Shown here piece after piece: positions 55,978 to 64,000 of a DNA stretch of 64,000 nt. Each line of letters starts with the position of its first letter. Within the stretch, counting starts at the first letter, position 1. This DNA comes from Synechocystis sp. PCC 6714 (GTDB taxonomy: Bacteria; Cyanobacteriota; Cyanobacteriia; Cyanobacteriales; Microcystaceae). Location of the stretch: assembly GCF_000478825.2 (NCBI RefSeq), contig NZ_CP007543.1, positions 44,693 to 108,692 of the forward strand, read 5' to 3'. Under the pieces are notes generated by a model. It had not been told where the DNA came from and did no database searches. It saw only the letters and a program-made list of their open reading frames with translations. A program made the translations under genes and the position numbers.

Positions 55978-56985
55978 CTATACCTCATCAAGGTCAAAAA
56001 TTCTTGTCGCTGATTCAAGATCTGAGATGATGACATAGAATTTGCCGGTGCCTTTATTCTGATCAAGATACCAACCATCATAGAAGCCATATTTTTCAGT
56101 AAAGTATTTTTCTAAAGCGGCTTCTAGATTTTTTTCATTTCCTTCCCCCACTAGACTTGAGGGACAATGATCCGAAGCCCTACGATTACTAAGAAGAGGA
56201 GAAATATTAAATTTATAGCCAAAGAAACCTTTGCTTATGGTGCTTTTGTTGATGTAGCCATAGTCATAACCATCTTTACGAATACGAATAGTTTGTTTCT
56301 TGGGTCCAGTATATTTAATCTTAAAACCAGCTTCAGTTAAACGCCTTAAAAATTGCTTTTGTTCAGGCTTAAGATTAGCCTCAAAAAAATCTTCTAGTAG
56401 TTCGTCTTTAGTTTCCTGGAATTGATTAGAAGAGGAGGCATCCTTATCTTGACCCTTTTCCTGACCAGCATTAGGAACGAACGCATGATTTATCTCCCGC
56501 TCATGGTCTATACCGTGTTGGTAAAGAGCTTCTAACTTACTAACCTGGGATTCAATGTGCAACAGGGGCTGAATTTGTTGATAAATTGCCTCTGTTTCCT
56601 CTAGCGCAATGTTCAAGTGCATGAGTAGATCATTGCTAGAGAGACTATTATCTTCCAAAATTAGATCAATGCCTAGTCTTACTTCTCCATCTCGGGGATC
56701 AAACTCATAGCGCACATAGCGTTTTTTGTATTGCCTAGCCATCATTGTTTTGAGCACCTGACCCCGAATAGCAGTTTCCTCTGGCAAAGAAAAGGCTTTA
56801 GGAATAAAAATAACCAGGCGATCGCCATCTTCATCGAGGGCACAACAGACAACCAACTCCTTTTTTCCTTCTGGATTACAATAGTGTTCACTGCCATAAA
56901 TTAATAAACAGGAATCATCCTTTTTGATATAGCGTAAATTTTCCTGATCCAGTGCTTTAGTAATGTTGCTAATGGTCATAGCCAT
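55978..56985 (-). CDS. YbjN-like protein, 335 residues
   Basis: I start at the ATG at 56985 (AMTISNITKALDQENLRYIK), with GGAG ten bases upstream; the frame opens earlier without support. Residues 1-145 resemble a YbjN/T3SS-chaperone-like fold (LVVCCALDEDGDRLVIFIPKAF, RYVRYEFDPRDGEVRLGIDL). A helical linker and a second domain follow (EAGFKIKYTGPKKQTIRIRKD, YGFYDGWYLDQNKGTGKFYV). The upstream 774-residue gene ends 22 bases before it and carries the same kind of YbjN domain, so the two probably form a complex. The role is unknown. Confidence 0.65.
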   Translation of the reverse strand: MAMTISNITKALDQENLRYIKKDDSCLLIYGSEHYCNPEGKKELVVCCALDEDGDRLVIFIPKAFSLPEETAIRGQVLKTMMARQYKKRYVRYEFDPRDGEVRLGIDLILEDNSLSSNDLLMHLNIALEETEAIYQQIQPLLHIESQVSKLEALYQHGIDHEREINHAFVPNAGQEKGQDKDASSSNQFQETKDELLEDFFEANLKPEQKQFLRRLTEAGFKIKYTGPKKQTIRIRKDGYDYGYINKSTISKGFFGYKFNISPLLSNRRASDHCPSSLVGEGNEKNLEAALEKYFTEKYGFYDGWYLDQNKGTGKFYVIISDLESATRIFDLDEV

Positions 56986-57007
56986 GGTGCTTAATCTCCA
57001 TGATGAT

Positions 57008-59332
57008 TTAATCAGTAAAAATATAGTTGTAGTTAATTTCGTTGTCGTTGACCACCGAGCGCAGGAAGTTGTCGTATTGGTCAATTAGACCGACTATACC
57101 CCTTATGGCTCGCATTAACTGCTGGGGGGTTACCGGGCGATCGTCACTGTAGGGTAACTCTATAGATCCCCGCACTTCACCATCACTTTCATCCAATTCA
57201 TAGCGTAGAAACTTAGTTCGGAACTGGACTGCCATGGCCGCTTGGGCAAACAACTCCTGTTGGTGGGCGGGGACAGTGTATAACCTGGGGCAATTAATGG
57301 TAATCACTTCTGCATTGACATCCTGGGAAATAACCATGATTATTTCTTGATCTCCATCCTGGTCAACATAGTCTTCAGTGCTGATAATGAGAATATATTG
57401 GCCATCTTGTTTTTGGGCATTAAGCTCTAATGTTTTGATTAACTCATCTAAATTGTTAGGCGCACTAGTGGCGCTGGAAAAAGGAAAAGGAACGTATTCT
57501 ATACTTTCACAATCTGATGAAAAAAATGAATCGTTAAGCAGCATACTATCGATAACAAAATTATCTAAATTTATCAAATATTCACTCAAATTCTCTTTAT
57601 ACCAAGGATTTATTCTATCAGAAACTGCGGTAATGTCATAATGAAATTCTTTACAATTTTCAAATAATTTCCACAATTTAATTAATGTAAAATAAACAAA
57701 ATATATTTTTATTTTGCATTCTTCAATATCAGCTTCTTCGATTAAATTAGTCAAACCCAGATATGAACCATCTTGCGCCTTAAAAATTATTATTTCTCTA
57801 CCATTTTCTTGGGTCATCTCTGGTTTATCAAATTCGAGCCACGAAAATATGTTAATATTACCATTATCATTAATAATTAATGATTCCAGAGTCATAATGA
57901 CAAAGCTATTAAAAATCCGAATATTATTACTTTCTTCTTTTAGAAAGATCTTGAAATGAGAATCATAATAAAAAGGAGCGTATTTATTTTGAGTATAATT
58001 TGCAATTATATTCGCTACCGAAGATATACCTGATTCGGGCACTAATACAAAAGCAGATTTAGTAAACTCATCAGAAGAATCAATAAAAAGAGCTATTTTT
58101 TCATCTTCTGGCAACGGACTCATTTTAGTTAACGTATGCATAGATTTCATCGCATTTATTCTTGTTTGTTTGTCCTCTGAAAAATAGGTCATCATATCTA
58201 AGTATATCGGCTGATCATTTTCTAGGTAAGCAACAGTTTTAAGTTCAAAAGCAAAGGGAGAAGCTTTGATCTCAATCTGACTCATAAGTTCTTCAAATGC
58301 TTCTTCATTAAGGCTATCATCAGCTAAAATTGATACGATCAGTTTTTCGATTTCCTGCTTATCAATTGTTGTAAATGTGTTCTCGTCAAAACGAACTGCT
58401 GTAACTATTTTCCCTCCCATATCGAAGGATTCTTTTGGTGAATTCAGTTCTATTTCCCAAAATCTTCTGGCAAGTAGATAACAGAATAGAGATGTGGCAT
58501 CTCTTGTGATATGATTTTCCTGGTTAGTCACAATGTCCATGCAAAGATGCGCTCCATCTGGACTAGATTCATCTGGATAAAAATGAAAATCCATGACAGG
58601 AGTATCGCCATCAAGAACCATATAAATATCCTGGAATCCTTCCCAATCAAAATATTGAAATTCTTCTTTGTTGGGCAATTTGAGCAGTATGCCTTCCACC
58701 ATTAAAATCAGGGGACTGGTGAAGTCAGCAGCAATATTACCGGGTTTATTGACGAATCTAATGCGGTAGTTAGAGTCAAAGAATAATGGTGGTTTGGGAC
58801 GACCTTTATACTCCGTCACAACATCGGCTACTAACCGCTTTTTTCCATCTGGTAGAGTAACTGTTACTGTCTCTTCAAATATGTCAGAGCTGTCCCAAAA
58901 TTGGGCCATTAAGTCTTGTTTACTAAAAAATATGTTGAGCCGATTAATTATTTCAGCTTTATCATCGGTGGGCGGCAAAAAGTAATCAAAGAATTCCCCC
59001 GCCTCATTTTCCTTTGATACCACTGCTGGTTGTGGAGTTGCGGTTGGTGCTTTAACCTTGTCTGTTGCTATGGGGTCTGGTTGCATTGATACCGGTGGGG
59101 ATGGAGGTGGTGCTGAAATGGTAGCTTGACTCAGGGGTGCTAGAGGGGTAGTTGTCTGTTCTTGGGATTTGTTTTGGAGCACTATGCCAGTGGCTCCCAT
59201 GCTTCCTCCCCCTAAAAGTCCAAGGGCTGTGAGGGCTGTGTTGCCGGTGACGAGACCTCCGACCATAATTACTAGCCCACCGCCAAAGCCGAATAGGGTG
59301 AGGGGATTAAATTTGGGTGAGTTGTTATTCAT
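57008..59332 (-). CDS. large membrane-anchored protein with C-terminal YbjN-like domain
   Basis: The 774-residue protein opens with two hydrophobic Gly-rich segments (LTLFGFGGGLVIMVGGLV and ALTALGLLGGGSMGATGIVL), followed by a Pro/Ala/Thr-rich linker to about residue 110. Two related units then follow (KAEIINRLNIFFSKQDL... and a similar stretch near 400-520), each with a FYYD/FFDSNYRIRF-type strand. The last 150 residues resemble the YbjN domain of the next gene (RTKFLRYELDESDGEVRGSIEL). No enzyme motif is seen. It may be a membrane-tethered sensor. The middle is AT-rich, which suggests recent transfer. Confidence 0.6.
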   Translation of the reverse strand: MNNNSPKFNPLTLFGFGGGLVIMVGGLVTGNTALTALGLLGGGSMGATGIVLQNKSQEQTTTPLAPLSQATISAPPPSPPVSMQPDPIATDKVKAPTATPQPAVVSKENEAGEFFDYFLPPTDDKAEIINRLNIFFSKQDLMAQFWDSSDIFEETVTVTLPDGKKRLVADVVTEYKGRPKPPLFFDSNYRIRFVNKPGNIAADFTSPLILMVEGILLKLPNKEEFQYFDWEGFQDIYMVLDGDTPVMDFHFYPDESSPDGAHLCMDIVTNQENHITRDATSLFCYLLARRFWEIELNSPKESFDMGGKIVTAVRFDENTFTTIDKQEIEKLIVSILADDSLNEEAFEELMSQIEIKASPFAFELKTVAYLENDQPIYLDMMTYFSEDKQTRINAMKSMHTLTKMSPLPEDEKIALFIDSSDEFTKSAFVLVPESGISSVANIIANYTQNKYAPFYYDSHFKIFLKEESNNIRIFNSFVIMTLESLIINDNGNINIFSWLEFDKPEMTQENGREIIIFKAQDGSYLGLTNLIEEADIEECKIKIYFVYFTLIKLWKLFENCKEFHYDITAVSDRINPWYKENLSEYLINLDNFVIDSMLLNDSFFSSDCESIEYVPFPFSSATSAPNNLDELIKTLELNAQKQDGQYILIISTEDYVDQDGDQEIIMVISQDVNAEVITINCPRLYTVPAHQQELFAQAAMAVQFRTKFLRYELDESDGEVRGSIELPYSDDRPVTPQQLMRAIRGIVGLIDQYDNFLRSVVNDNEINYNYIFTD

Positions 59333-59513
59333 TGTTTTTGGAGGGAAGTAATTGTGTGAATTGATGACTGATGTTAATGTCGGGGAAAAGGTTTTCCAGT
59401 CCCTTCTCTAGTGCTAAAAGGCTTGGTATTGCTGGGGCTTCTTTTTTAATTCCTAGCTTTTCTGCTAATTCTTCGTAGGCTCTATGTTTATATTTATCTA
59501 TGATATTTTTACA
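59325..59513 (-). pseudogene. headless coding segment before the 774-residue gene
   Basis: An open frame without any ATG, GTG or TTG near its start reads KYKHRAYEELAEKLGIKKEA, PSLLALEKGLENLFPD and SHQFTQLLPSKNNE. It ends in a TAA that overlaps the ATG of the next gene (ATGAATAA). The overlap is what a coupled upstream gene would leave. I read it as the C-terminal rest of a gene truncated when the DUF262 gene arrived. Confidence 0.4.
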
Positions 59514-61239
59514 TTAGATTCAGTCTCCAGATTTCTTTCAAGGTTTTGATGTAAAGGTTATGATTATCTTCGACTATTGAAGGTGTCCATGCTGGGAAGC
59601 TCAAAATCCTAGTAGTTATAGGAAAAGTTACACTTCCTCCTTTTTGAAAATATTCATTTTTCTTTTTTTCAAAGCTGTAGTTACTACCAGAAGAGTTTTT
59701 CTTGCGGGAGAGTAAAGCCAAGTTTCCTAGACGGTTGACCCAGCGCTCGTGATTTTCCTGATTCCAGCCTAGTTCTTTCCATTCTGGAGTTAAAGTTTGA
59801 GGTAAAACGTGTTCTATAGTCAGGGTTTTACTGTTAAAACTTTCACTTTTACCATTCTCTGCTAGGGCTGAATCTAAGCGCAAAAGGATGTACTTTCTTC
59901 TTGTTTTATCTTTATACACTTCACCTTCGAGATATTCTCGAATTAATTTGTCTTGTTCTTCCGCACCTAGAGATTTAGAAATAGTATCAATTGCCTCTGC
60001 TGAACTCTTTTGAGTTGCGAGAATAATGGGTCGGTAAGCACGGGCACGGGCATTGATATCGAATCTTAAAAGCATGATTGCGGCGGCGAATCTTTCTAGC
60101 TCTATCAGGAACCGCAAAAGTTTACTAGATTCATTTTTGTATCTGATCATGAATGATATTAAAGGAGCTTTCCAGTCATCATTATCCATTAAGTCAAGCC
60201 AGCGTAGATAATCATTAATAAAGTTTTGTACTTCTTGATCTTCGCATTCATAATTTTGAGCATTGATAATTTCTAAAACTTTTGAGGAGGGAAGCAATAG
60301 CTCATCAACGAACTTAAAGACATAGTCTTTGGGATATTGTGCCGCATATTTTGGCAAAACTCTTTTCCTATACTCGGTTAAGACACTCTTGCTTGGCCTT
60401 TCTTGATATTCAATCCTAAAAATATATGCAAAAAGAGATTCAAATTGACTCCGCCCTAAATCTGCCTCCATACTATCCCAAATTTCCGTATATTCTTTGC
60501 GTTTTTCTCCATCATCCATCTTGGATATAATTTCTGCCTTAAGAATATCGTTATGAGTTAAGTTTAATCCACGACTATTGATGGTAGAAAATATACGATA
60601 TGCTTTTTCAAAATCCTTTGTACTTACAACTACGAGATAGCAGTGCTCGAGGATTTTTTCAACAAAATCGGTAAGCCACTCATCTTTTTCCTTCTGATTA
60701 CTGTCTTTAAACTTTATTTTCAACTGCTTGTCTAAAAACAGAGCATTATCTCTTATACGTATCTGACTATCAGACTCAAATCCTGAATCTTGCTTGATCA
60801 AGGTCTCTATGCCATTTAAAGAATATATACTCTCATTAAAAAATTTATTGTCTTGTTTTCTTATTGTAAGACTGGGTTTTTTATTGCCACGCATATCCTT
60901 GGCAAAAAACAGTTTTTCTATTTCCAAGGAAGGCACACTTAAAGGAGGAAGATGATGACGAATAGCAGCAAATAATATTGTTAGCGTAGTGAGTCTTTGT
61001 TGCCCATCAACGACCTCGGCTTCCGGTTTACGCTCTGGCTTCACTAAAACCATACTACCTAAAAAGTATTCTGGTTCTTCTTCATCTTTTTGGTCTAATG
61101 CATTAAGAAGATCATTCCAAAGATCTCCCACTTGGTCAGTTGTCCAAGCGTAAGGACGTTGGTATTCTGGAATTTTGAACTGATAGTCTTTAGGGGAAAA
61201 TATACCGCGCAAGTTGTGTTCGTTAACTTGAATTGTCAT
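59509..61239 (-). CDS. DUF262/DUF1524 protein (GmrSD-like type IV restriction)
   Basis: The 576-residue protein has the DUF262 start (YQFKIPEYQRPYAWTTDQVG, then EVVDGQQRLTTLTILFAAI with the DGQQR motif). The C-terminal DUF1524 carries an HNH-type core (LTIEHVLPQTLTPEW, WVNRLGNLALLSRKKNS). Such fused proteins restrict modified phage DNA in an NTP-dependent way, with DUF262 as NTPase and DUF1524 as nuclease. The motifs appear intact. It is a single-gene system here. Confidence 0.9.
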   Translation of the reverse strand: MTIQVNEHNLRGIFSPKDYQFKIPEYQRPYAWTTDQVGDLWNDLLNALDQKDEEEPEYFLGSMVLVKPERKPEAEVVDGQQRLTTLTILFAAIRHHLPPLSVPSLEIEKLFFAKDMRGNKKPSLTIRKQDNKFFNESIYSLNGIETLIKQDSGFESDSQIRIRDNALFLDKQLKIKFKDSNQKEKDEWLTDFVEKILEHCYLVVVSTKDFEKAYRIFSTINSRGLNLTHNDILKAEIISKMDDGEKRKEYTEIWDSMEADLGRSQFESLFAYIFRIEYQERPSKSVLTEYRKRVLPKYAAQYPKDYVFKFVDELLLPSSKVLEIINAQNYECEDQEVQNFINDYLRWLDLMDNDDWKAPLISFMIRYKNESSKLLRFLIELERFAAAIMLLRFDINARARAYRPIILATQKSSAEAIDTISKSLGAEEQDKLIREYLEGEVYKDKTRRKYILLRLDSALAENGKSESFNSKTLTIEHVLPQTLTPEWKELGWNQENHERWVNRLGNLALLSRKKNSSGSNYSFEKKKNEYFQKGGSVTFPITTRILSFPAWTPSIVEDNHNLYIKTLKEIWRLNLM

Positions 61240-61287
61240 AATAAATTGTACTTAAAATTAAACTAAATTATTAAACAGATAGTAGGG

Positions 61288-61380
61288 CTAAGCGCCACCG
61301 AGGATTTTGGCTAGAATCCAAATGAGGGCAAATATTAGTCCAAAGATAAGCCAGAACATAAATTTGAATAGTTCTCCCAT
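61288..61380 (-). CDS. 30-residue membrane peptide
   Basis: From the ATG at 61380 the frame gives GELFKFMFWLIFGLIFALIW and ILAKILGGA, one clear membrane helix. AGAGGA lies nine bases upstream, a good ribosome site. Such peptides may be type I toxins or small membrane regulators. No antisense RNA can be confirmed from sequence. Confidence 0.45.
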   Translation of the reverse strand: MGELFKFMFWLIFGLIFALIWILAKILGGA

Positions 61381-61435
61381 AATTTTAGTCCTCTGGGGCA
61401 GTAACTTTGCGTTGATTGAGGTTAGTTTTGGCTTT

Positions 61436-62429
61436 TTATCGTACGAGACAATTACCATCGAATAATTTGTGCAGGGTGGCATCGGAAGTTTTGGGGTGTT
61501 CGGCGATCGCACACCATTCTAGCCAATCTCGACTGCGGTAGTTTTTGGCAAGGGCACCGGTGGGACAATGGGGGGAACGGAAAGCAATGAGACGAGGGTA
61601 GGTGGGGATAGAACTTTTGGTGAACTTTTCTAAATAGGAATCCACGATTAAATCTGTCGGTGGACAATAGAGATTATCTGCTACAGCACAGTGTATATTC
61701 CCATCTTTATCAGTAGCGAGTTGAGTTAGTACTGAATCCTGAACAATTCGGATTTGAGGCTACATTAAAGCGTACCCACCGGTCCAACAAAGCTAAATCC
61801 TTTAATTTCGGCCAGACATACCTAAAAAAATCTGTTACCAGTTCATTTTCTTGCCACGGGACCCGCCGCTTTAACCCTTGCTCTTCCCAGATTGGTTCGA
61901 CCTCCACCCCACTATTAACATGGAGCTTCGCTGCCATAGCCACATCCCAATCCCCAGGCTGGCTCAACCCCTGCAACACATCCACCGGCACATTCGGATT
62001 AATCAACAACGACTGCAACGTTTTCTCATCCCTATTGGCCGCCGCCCAACGCAAAAAACTAACCGGAGCCACTTCCCTCTTGAGCAAACTATTGAGGGAA
62101 GACTTGGGAAACTCCGACAACAGATTGGGATTTTCGATCAACAAAATATCGAACACCGGATTGTCCAACAATTGCTCCGGGAACAGGGAACCCAGTTTCA
62201 GTAACACCTCCGTCGGCGTATTGGGATTACTGACCAGAGCTTTGAGCAGGGGCTTATCGCTGGTGTGGCTCAGCTCCTCCAACAAATCCGGTGGCGCCAT
62301 ATAATTGGCCGCTACTAGCTTGGCCAACTTTGGGTCTTGGGCCAGTTCCCGCAGACGCTCTGGGCTAGTGGTTTCCGACTGGGCTTCCGCACGGGGAGTG
62401 AGCTTCTTGGCTGTAGGTATGATAGTCAC
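61436..62429 (-). pseudogene. leucine-rich-repeat-variant (LRV) protein, frameshifted
   Basis: The first frame from the ATG at 62429 contains LRV-like repeats of the type NPNTPTEVLLKLG, NPNVPVDVLQGLS and ASNPNC. It ends early at 61710. Another frame then continues the same pattern, DSVLTQLATDKDGNIHCAVA and YCPPTDLIVDSYLEKF, to CAIAEHPKTSDATLHKLFDG at 61436. The shift is near 61740 and equals one extra or two missing bases. Joined, the protein would be about 330 residues. LRV proteins are thought to bind partners; the role here is unknown. Confidence 0.7.
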
Positions 62430-62618
62430 CAGGGATATATCTACTATTAAGACATATCTCCGTGGGAGTGGAGCAGGGGTTTACAAAACGTAACTGGATT
62501 CAGCAAAAAATAATTTTGTTCTTTGGTGGAGCAAATAGATACAGCATACTTGCTCACGAAAAAAGGCCTTCAATTTTAACTCTGTGGTAACATTTAGGTC
62601 ACTAAGCAATCTTGAACA

Positions 62619-62718
62619 ATGAATGTCCAAGAATATCTCACAGTTAATGGTTCTAGTCCATTTCAGTCCTGGTTTAACCAACTAAACCCCCAGGCCGCCG
62701 CCAAAATACGGGTGGCGA
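62619..62718 (+). pseudogene. N-terminal fragment of a HigB/Gp49-like toxin
   Basis: MNVQEYLTVNGSSPFQSWFN followed by QLNPQAAAKIRVAIA is the standard opening of phage-derived Gp49/HigB-type toxins. After the HIP1 site at 62715-62722 the match ends, and the frame continues to 62807 as antisense of a PIN gene. The catalytic end and the antitoxin are lost. Confidence 0.75.
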
Positions 62719-62987
62719 TCGCCCTTATCATTGTCCATGCAGGGAAGCAAATCATCCGTCATATCGATCAAAGCTTTGGGAAAAGCCCGATTCATTACCT
62801 GATTTAATCCATCTGCCTGAATCCTATTCATACGACCATCTTTAACCAGATTTTGGAAAGCACCAGCCAATATTTCGTCAGTCCAGCGCACCTGATACAA
62901 ACCTGCTTCAGCTGCACAAAGCAGAGTATCCCGCAGGTACATTGGGTACAGTACACAAGAATCTAGCACCACTGGGAAAAGAACCAT
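62682..62987 (-). CDS. PIN-domain toxin, C-terminally truncated
   Basis: The 101-residue frame opens VVLDSCVLYPMYLRDTLLCA and VRWTDEILAGAFQNL, with an MDNDKGDRH segment carrying late acidic residues. It stops matching after GDRH, where the HIP1 site joins it to the HigB-like fragment. The last strand of the PIN fold is missing, so activity is doubtful. An HTH antitoxin gene lies eight bases upstream on the same strand. Confidence 0.75.
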   Translation of the reverse strand: MVLFPVVLDSCVLYPMYLRDTLLCAAEAGLYQVRWTDEILAGAFQNLVKDGRMNRIQADGLNQVMNRAFPKALIDMTDDLLPCMDNDKGDRHPYFGGGLGV

Positions 62988-62995
62988 TGAAAATC

Positions 62996-63355
62996 CTAAA
63001 TTTTCTCAGCCTGATAAAAACCGAGTTCCTGGCTAGTAGCAATTAATTCTGTTAAAGCAATCTGGCGATCGCCGTCTCGTTTTTGTCGATAATCAAGAAT
63101 ATCCTCCGCTTTGATTCTGCGATGGGAACCAATTTTAGTAAAAGGAATTTTTTCTTGATCTAAAAGTTTGTAGAGATAAGGACGGGAAATATTCAGTAAA
63201 TTGGCCGCTTCTTGAGTAGTTAAATAATGTTTCTGGGGAATGAGTGTAATCCCTTTTCCCTGAGCTAATAAGGGGGTAACCTGTCTCAGCACTTGATAGA
63301 GAGATTCCGGCAAATAAATTTCTTCCCCATCCATACCAACCAATAAATGAATCAT
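62996..63355 (-). CDS. excisionase-type HTH antitoxin
   Basis: The 119-residue protein has a MerR/excisionase helix-turn-helix: YLTTQEAANLLNISRPYLYK, then IPFTKIGSHRRIKAEDILDY. This type is the usual antitoxin for the PIN toxin that follows after eight bases. It looks intact. Confidence 0.85.
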   Translation of the reverse strand: MIHLLVGMDGEEIYLPESLYQVLRQVTPLLAQGKGITLIPQKHYLTTQEAANLLNISRPYLYKLLDQEKIPFTKIGSHRRIKAEDILDYRQKRDGDRQIALTELIATSQELGFYQAEKI

Positions 63356-63396
63356 AGTTATCGTCGTTAACCCCTAGGAAAAACCCTAGCCCCGAC

Positions 63397-63960
63397 TCAG
63401 AATGAAATAGTAGATAAAGCTTGCTCCTTCTCCTGTTCAGAAACCTCCAGATAATGGGACAACACATTCAAATTCTTGTGACCACTAATTTTCTGAATCA
63501 CCCGTAGATTGATGCCCTTGCGACACATCATGGTTAACGCAGTGCGACGGAAAGAATGGGTCGATACTCCCCTCACTCCAATCCTATCCGTTGCCGCTTT
63601 CAAAATCTTGTGGGCCATGGAAGGATGTAGATGCGACCCCACCCGTTTTCCCCGAAAAACATAGGCAGATGAAAACCTAAAGCATTGTTGTTGCCGGTAC
63701 TGATCAAACAAAACTTGTAATGCTGGGGAAATTGCCACAGTGCGACTGGATTTAGTCTTGGTTTTTTCAATGCGGAAAGTCATGGCATCGCTGGTGACAT
63801 CAGCCCAAGCCAAAGAACAGGCTTCCCCAATGCGGCAACCAGTGTAAAGACAGATCCCGAATAGAAGGCGATCACGGGGAGTGAGCAAGCCAACGGTGAA
63901 TAGGTCATGCAGTTCCTGCTCAGTTAATACTTTTGCTTGCCCCTGACGGTTAATTTTCAT
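63397..63960 (-). CDS. XerC/D-type tyrosine recombinase, catalytic domain only
   Basis: The 187-residue protein holds the catalytic set: Arg in YTGCRIGEACSL, Lys in IEKTKTKSSRTV, HSFRRT, GHKN and the Tyr in LSHYLEVSE. The N-terminal core-binding domain of full-length integrases is absent, as in some short cyanobacterial recombinases. It could drive integration or plasmid dimer resolution. It lies at the right edge and no attachment site could be identified. Confidence 0.88.
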   Translation of the reverse strand: MKINRQGQAKVLTEQELHDLFTVGLLTPRDRLLFGICLYTGCRIGEACSLAWADVTSDAMTFRIEKTKTKSSRTVAISPALQVLFDQYRQQQCFRFSSAYVFRGKRVGSHLHPSMAHKILKAATDRIGVRGVSTHSFRRTALTMMCRKGINLRVIQKISGHKNLNVLSHYLEVSEQEKEQALSTISF

Positions 63961-64000
63961 TCAATAATTCATCGAAAATATTGAATAAACTCCACAACCC

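Noticed and set aside
62714..62723. HIP1 octamers (GCGATCGC) as regulatory sites
   Set aside because: They occur dozens of times, mostly inside genes on both strands, as is normal for cyanobacterial genomes.

Overview
The window reads as cyanobacterial DNA, most likely from a Synechocystis-type strain. The HIP1 octamer GCGATCGC recurs throughout, and many genes belong to cyanobacterial families (Csx18, the TIGR03985-like WYL regulator, Csx3-AAA, Cmr6-Cmr1 fusion). The cargo suggests a large plasmid or an accessory island. At the left edge is the 5' part of a gene resembling the cyanobacterial plasmid replication protein CyRepA1. There is a ParA gene, a tyrosine recombinase at the right edge, IS remnants, nine intact or broken toxin-antitoxin loci, and three or four anti-phage systems. 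The comparison with defence plasmids such as pSYSA of strain 6803 is inference; no database was searched.

Layout. 1-11.4 kb: replication-protein start, a gene-poor 1.4 kb with a broken fibrillin-like gene, RecD2 helicase, a GHL10-type glycosidase, a membrane-protein pair, and a minus-strand group of methyltransferase, AlkB, two DUF6717-like proteins and a polynucleotide-kinase-like NTPase. 11.6-28.3 kb: a type III-B CRISPR-Cas locus. It has 15 repeats, leader, cas2, cas1 and csx18 on the minus strand, and divergent cas10-cmr3-cmr4-cmr5-cmr6/1 on the plus strand. An accessory block follows: a coiled-coil protein, a RelE-fused SF1 helicase, Csx3-AAA and a WYL regulator. 28.3-30.1 kb: gene debris and a tandem pair of unknown paralogues.

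30.2-48.5 kb: a complete type 1 BREX system (brxA, brxB, brxC, pglX, pglZ, brxL), all on the minus strand. It is headed by a ParA/DUF3102-like pair and interrupted by toxin-antitoxin modules and an Rpn-family nuclease. The MntA/HepT-like pair is translationally chained to pglZ. 48.7-53.1 kb: HNH genes, a MerR-like/vWA-macro gene pair and a DUF433/DUF5615 toxin-antitoxin pair. 53.2-56 kb: nested mobile-element debris including an intact 870-bp IS5-family element. 56-64 kb: two YbjN-like proteins, a DUF262/DUF1524 (GmrSD-like) protein, a frameshifted LRV protein, two toxin genes fused tail to tail at a HIP1 site, and the recombinase.

The most interesting unexplained signal is a shared palindromic motif, TAGAAAA-N4-TTTTCTA. 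It lies about 45-70 bp upstream of the WYL regulator/csx3 divergent pair (perfect copy), the RelE-helicase, alkB, a DUF6717-like gene and a 196-residue unknown. This suggests that the CRISPR accessory genes and the repair-like gene group form one WYL-controlled regulon. The RelE-helicase/coiled-coil pair and the vWA-macro pair are the best candidates for poorly described systems.
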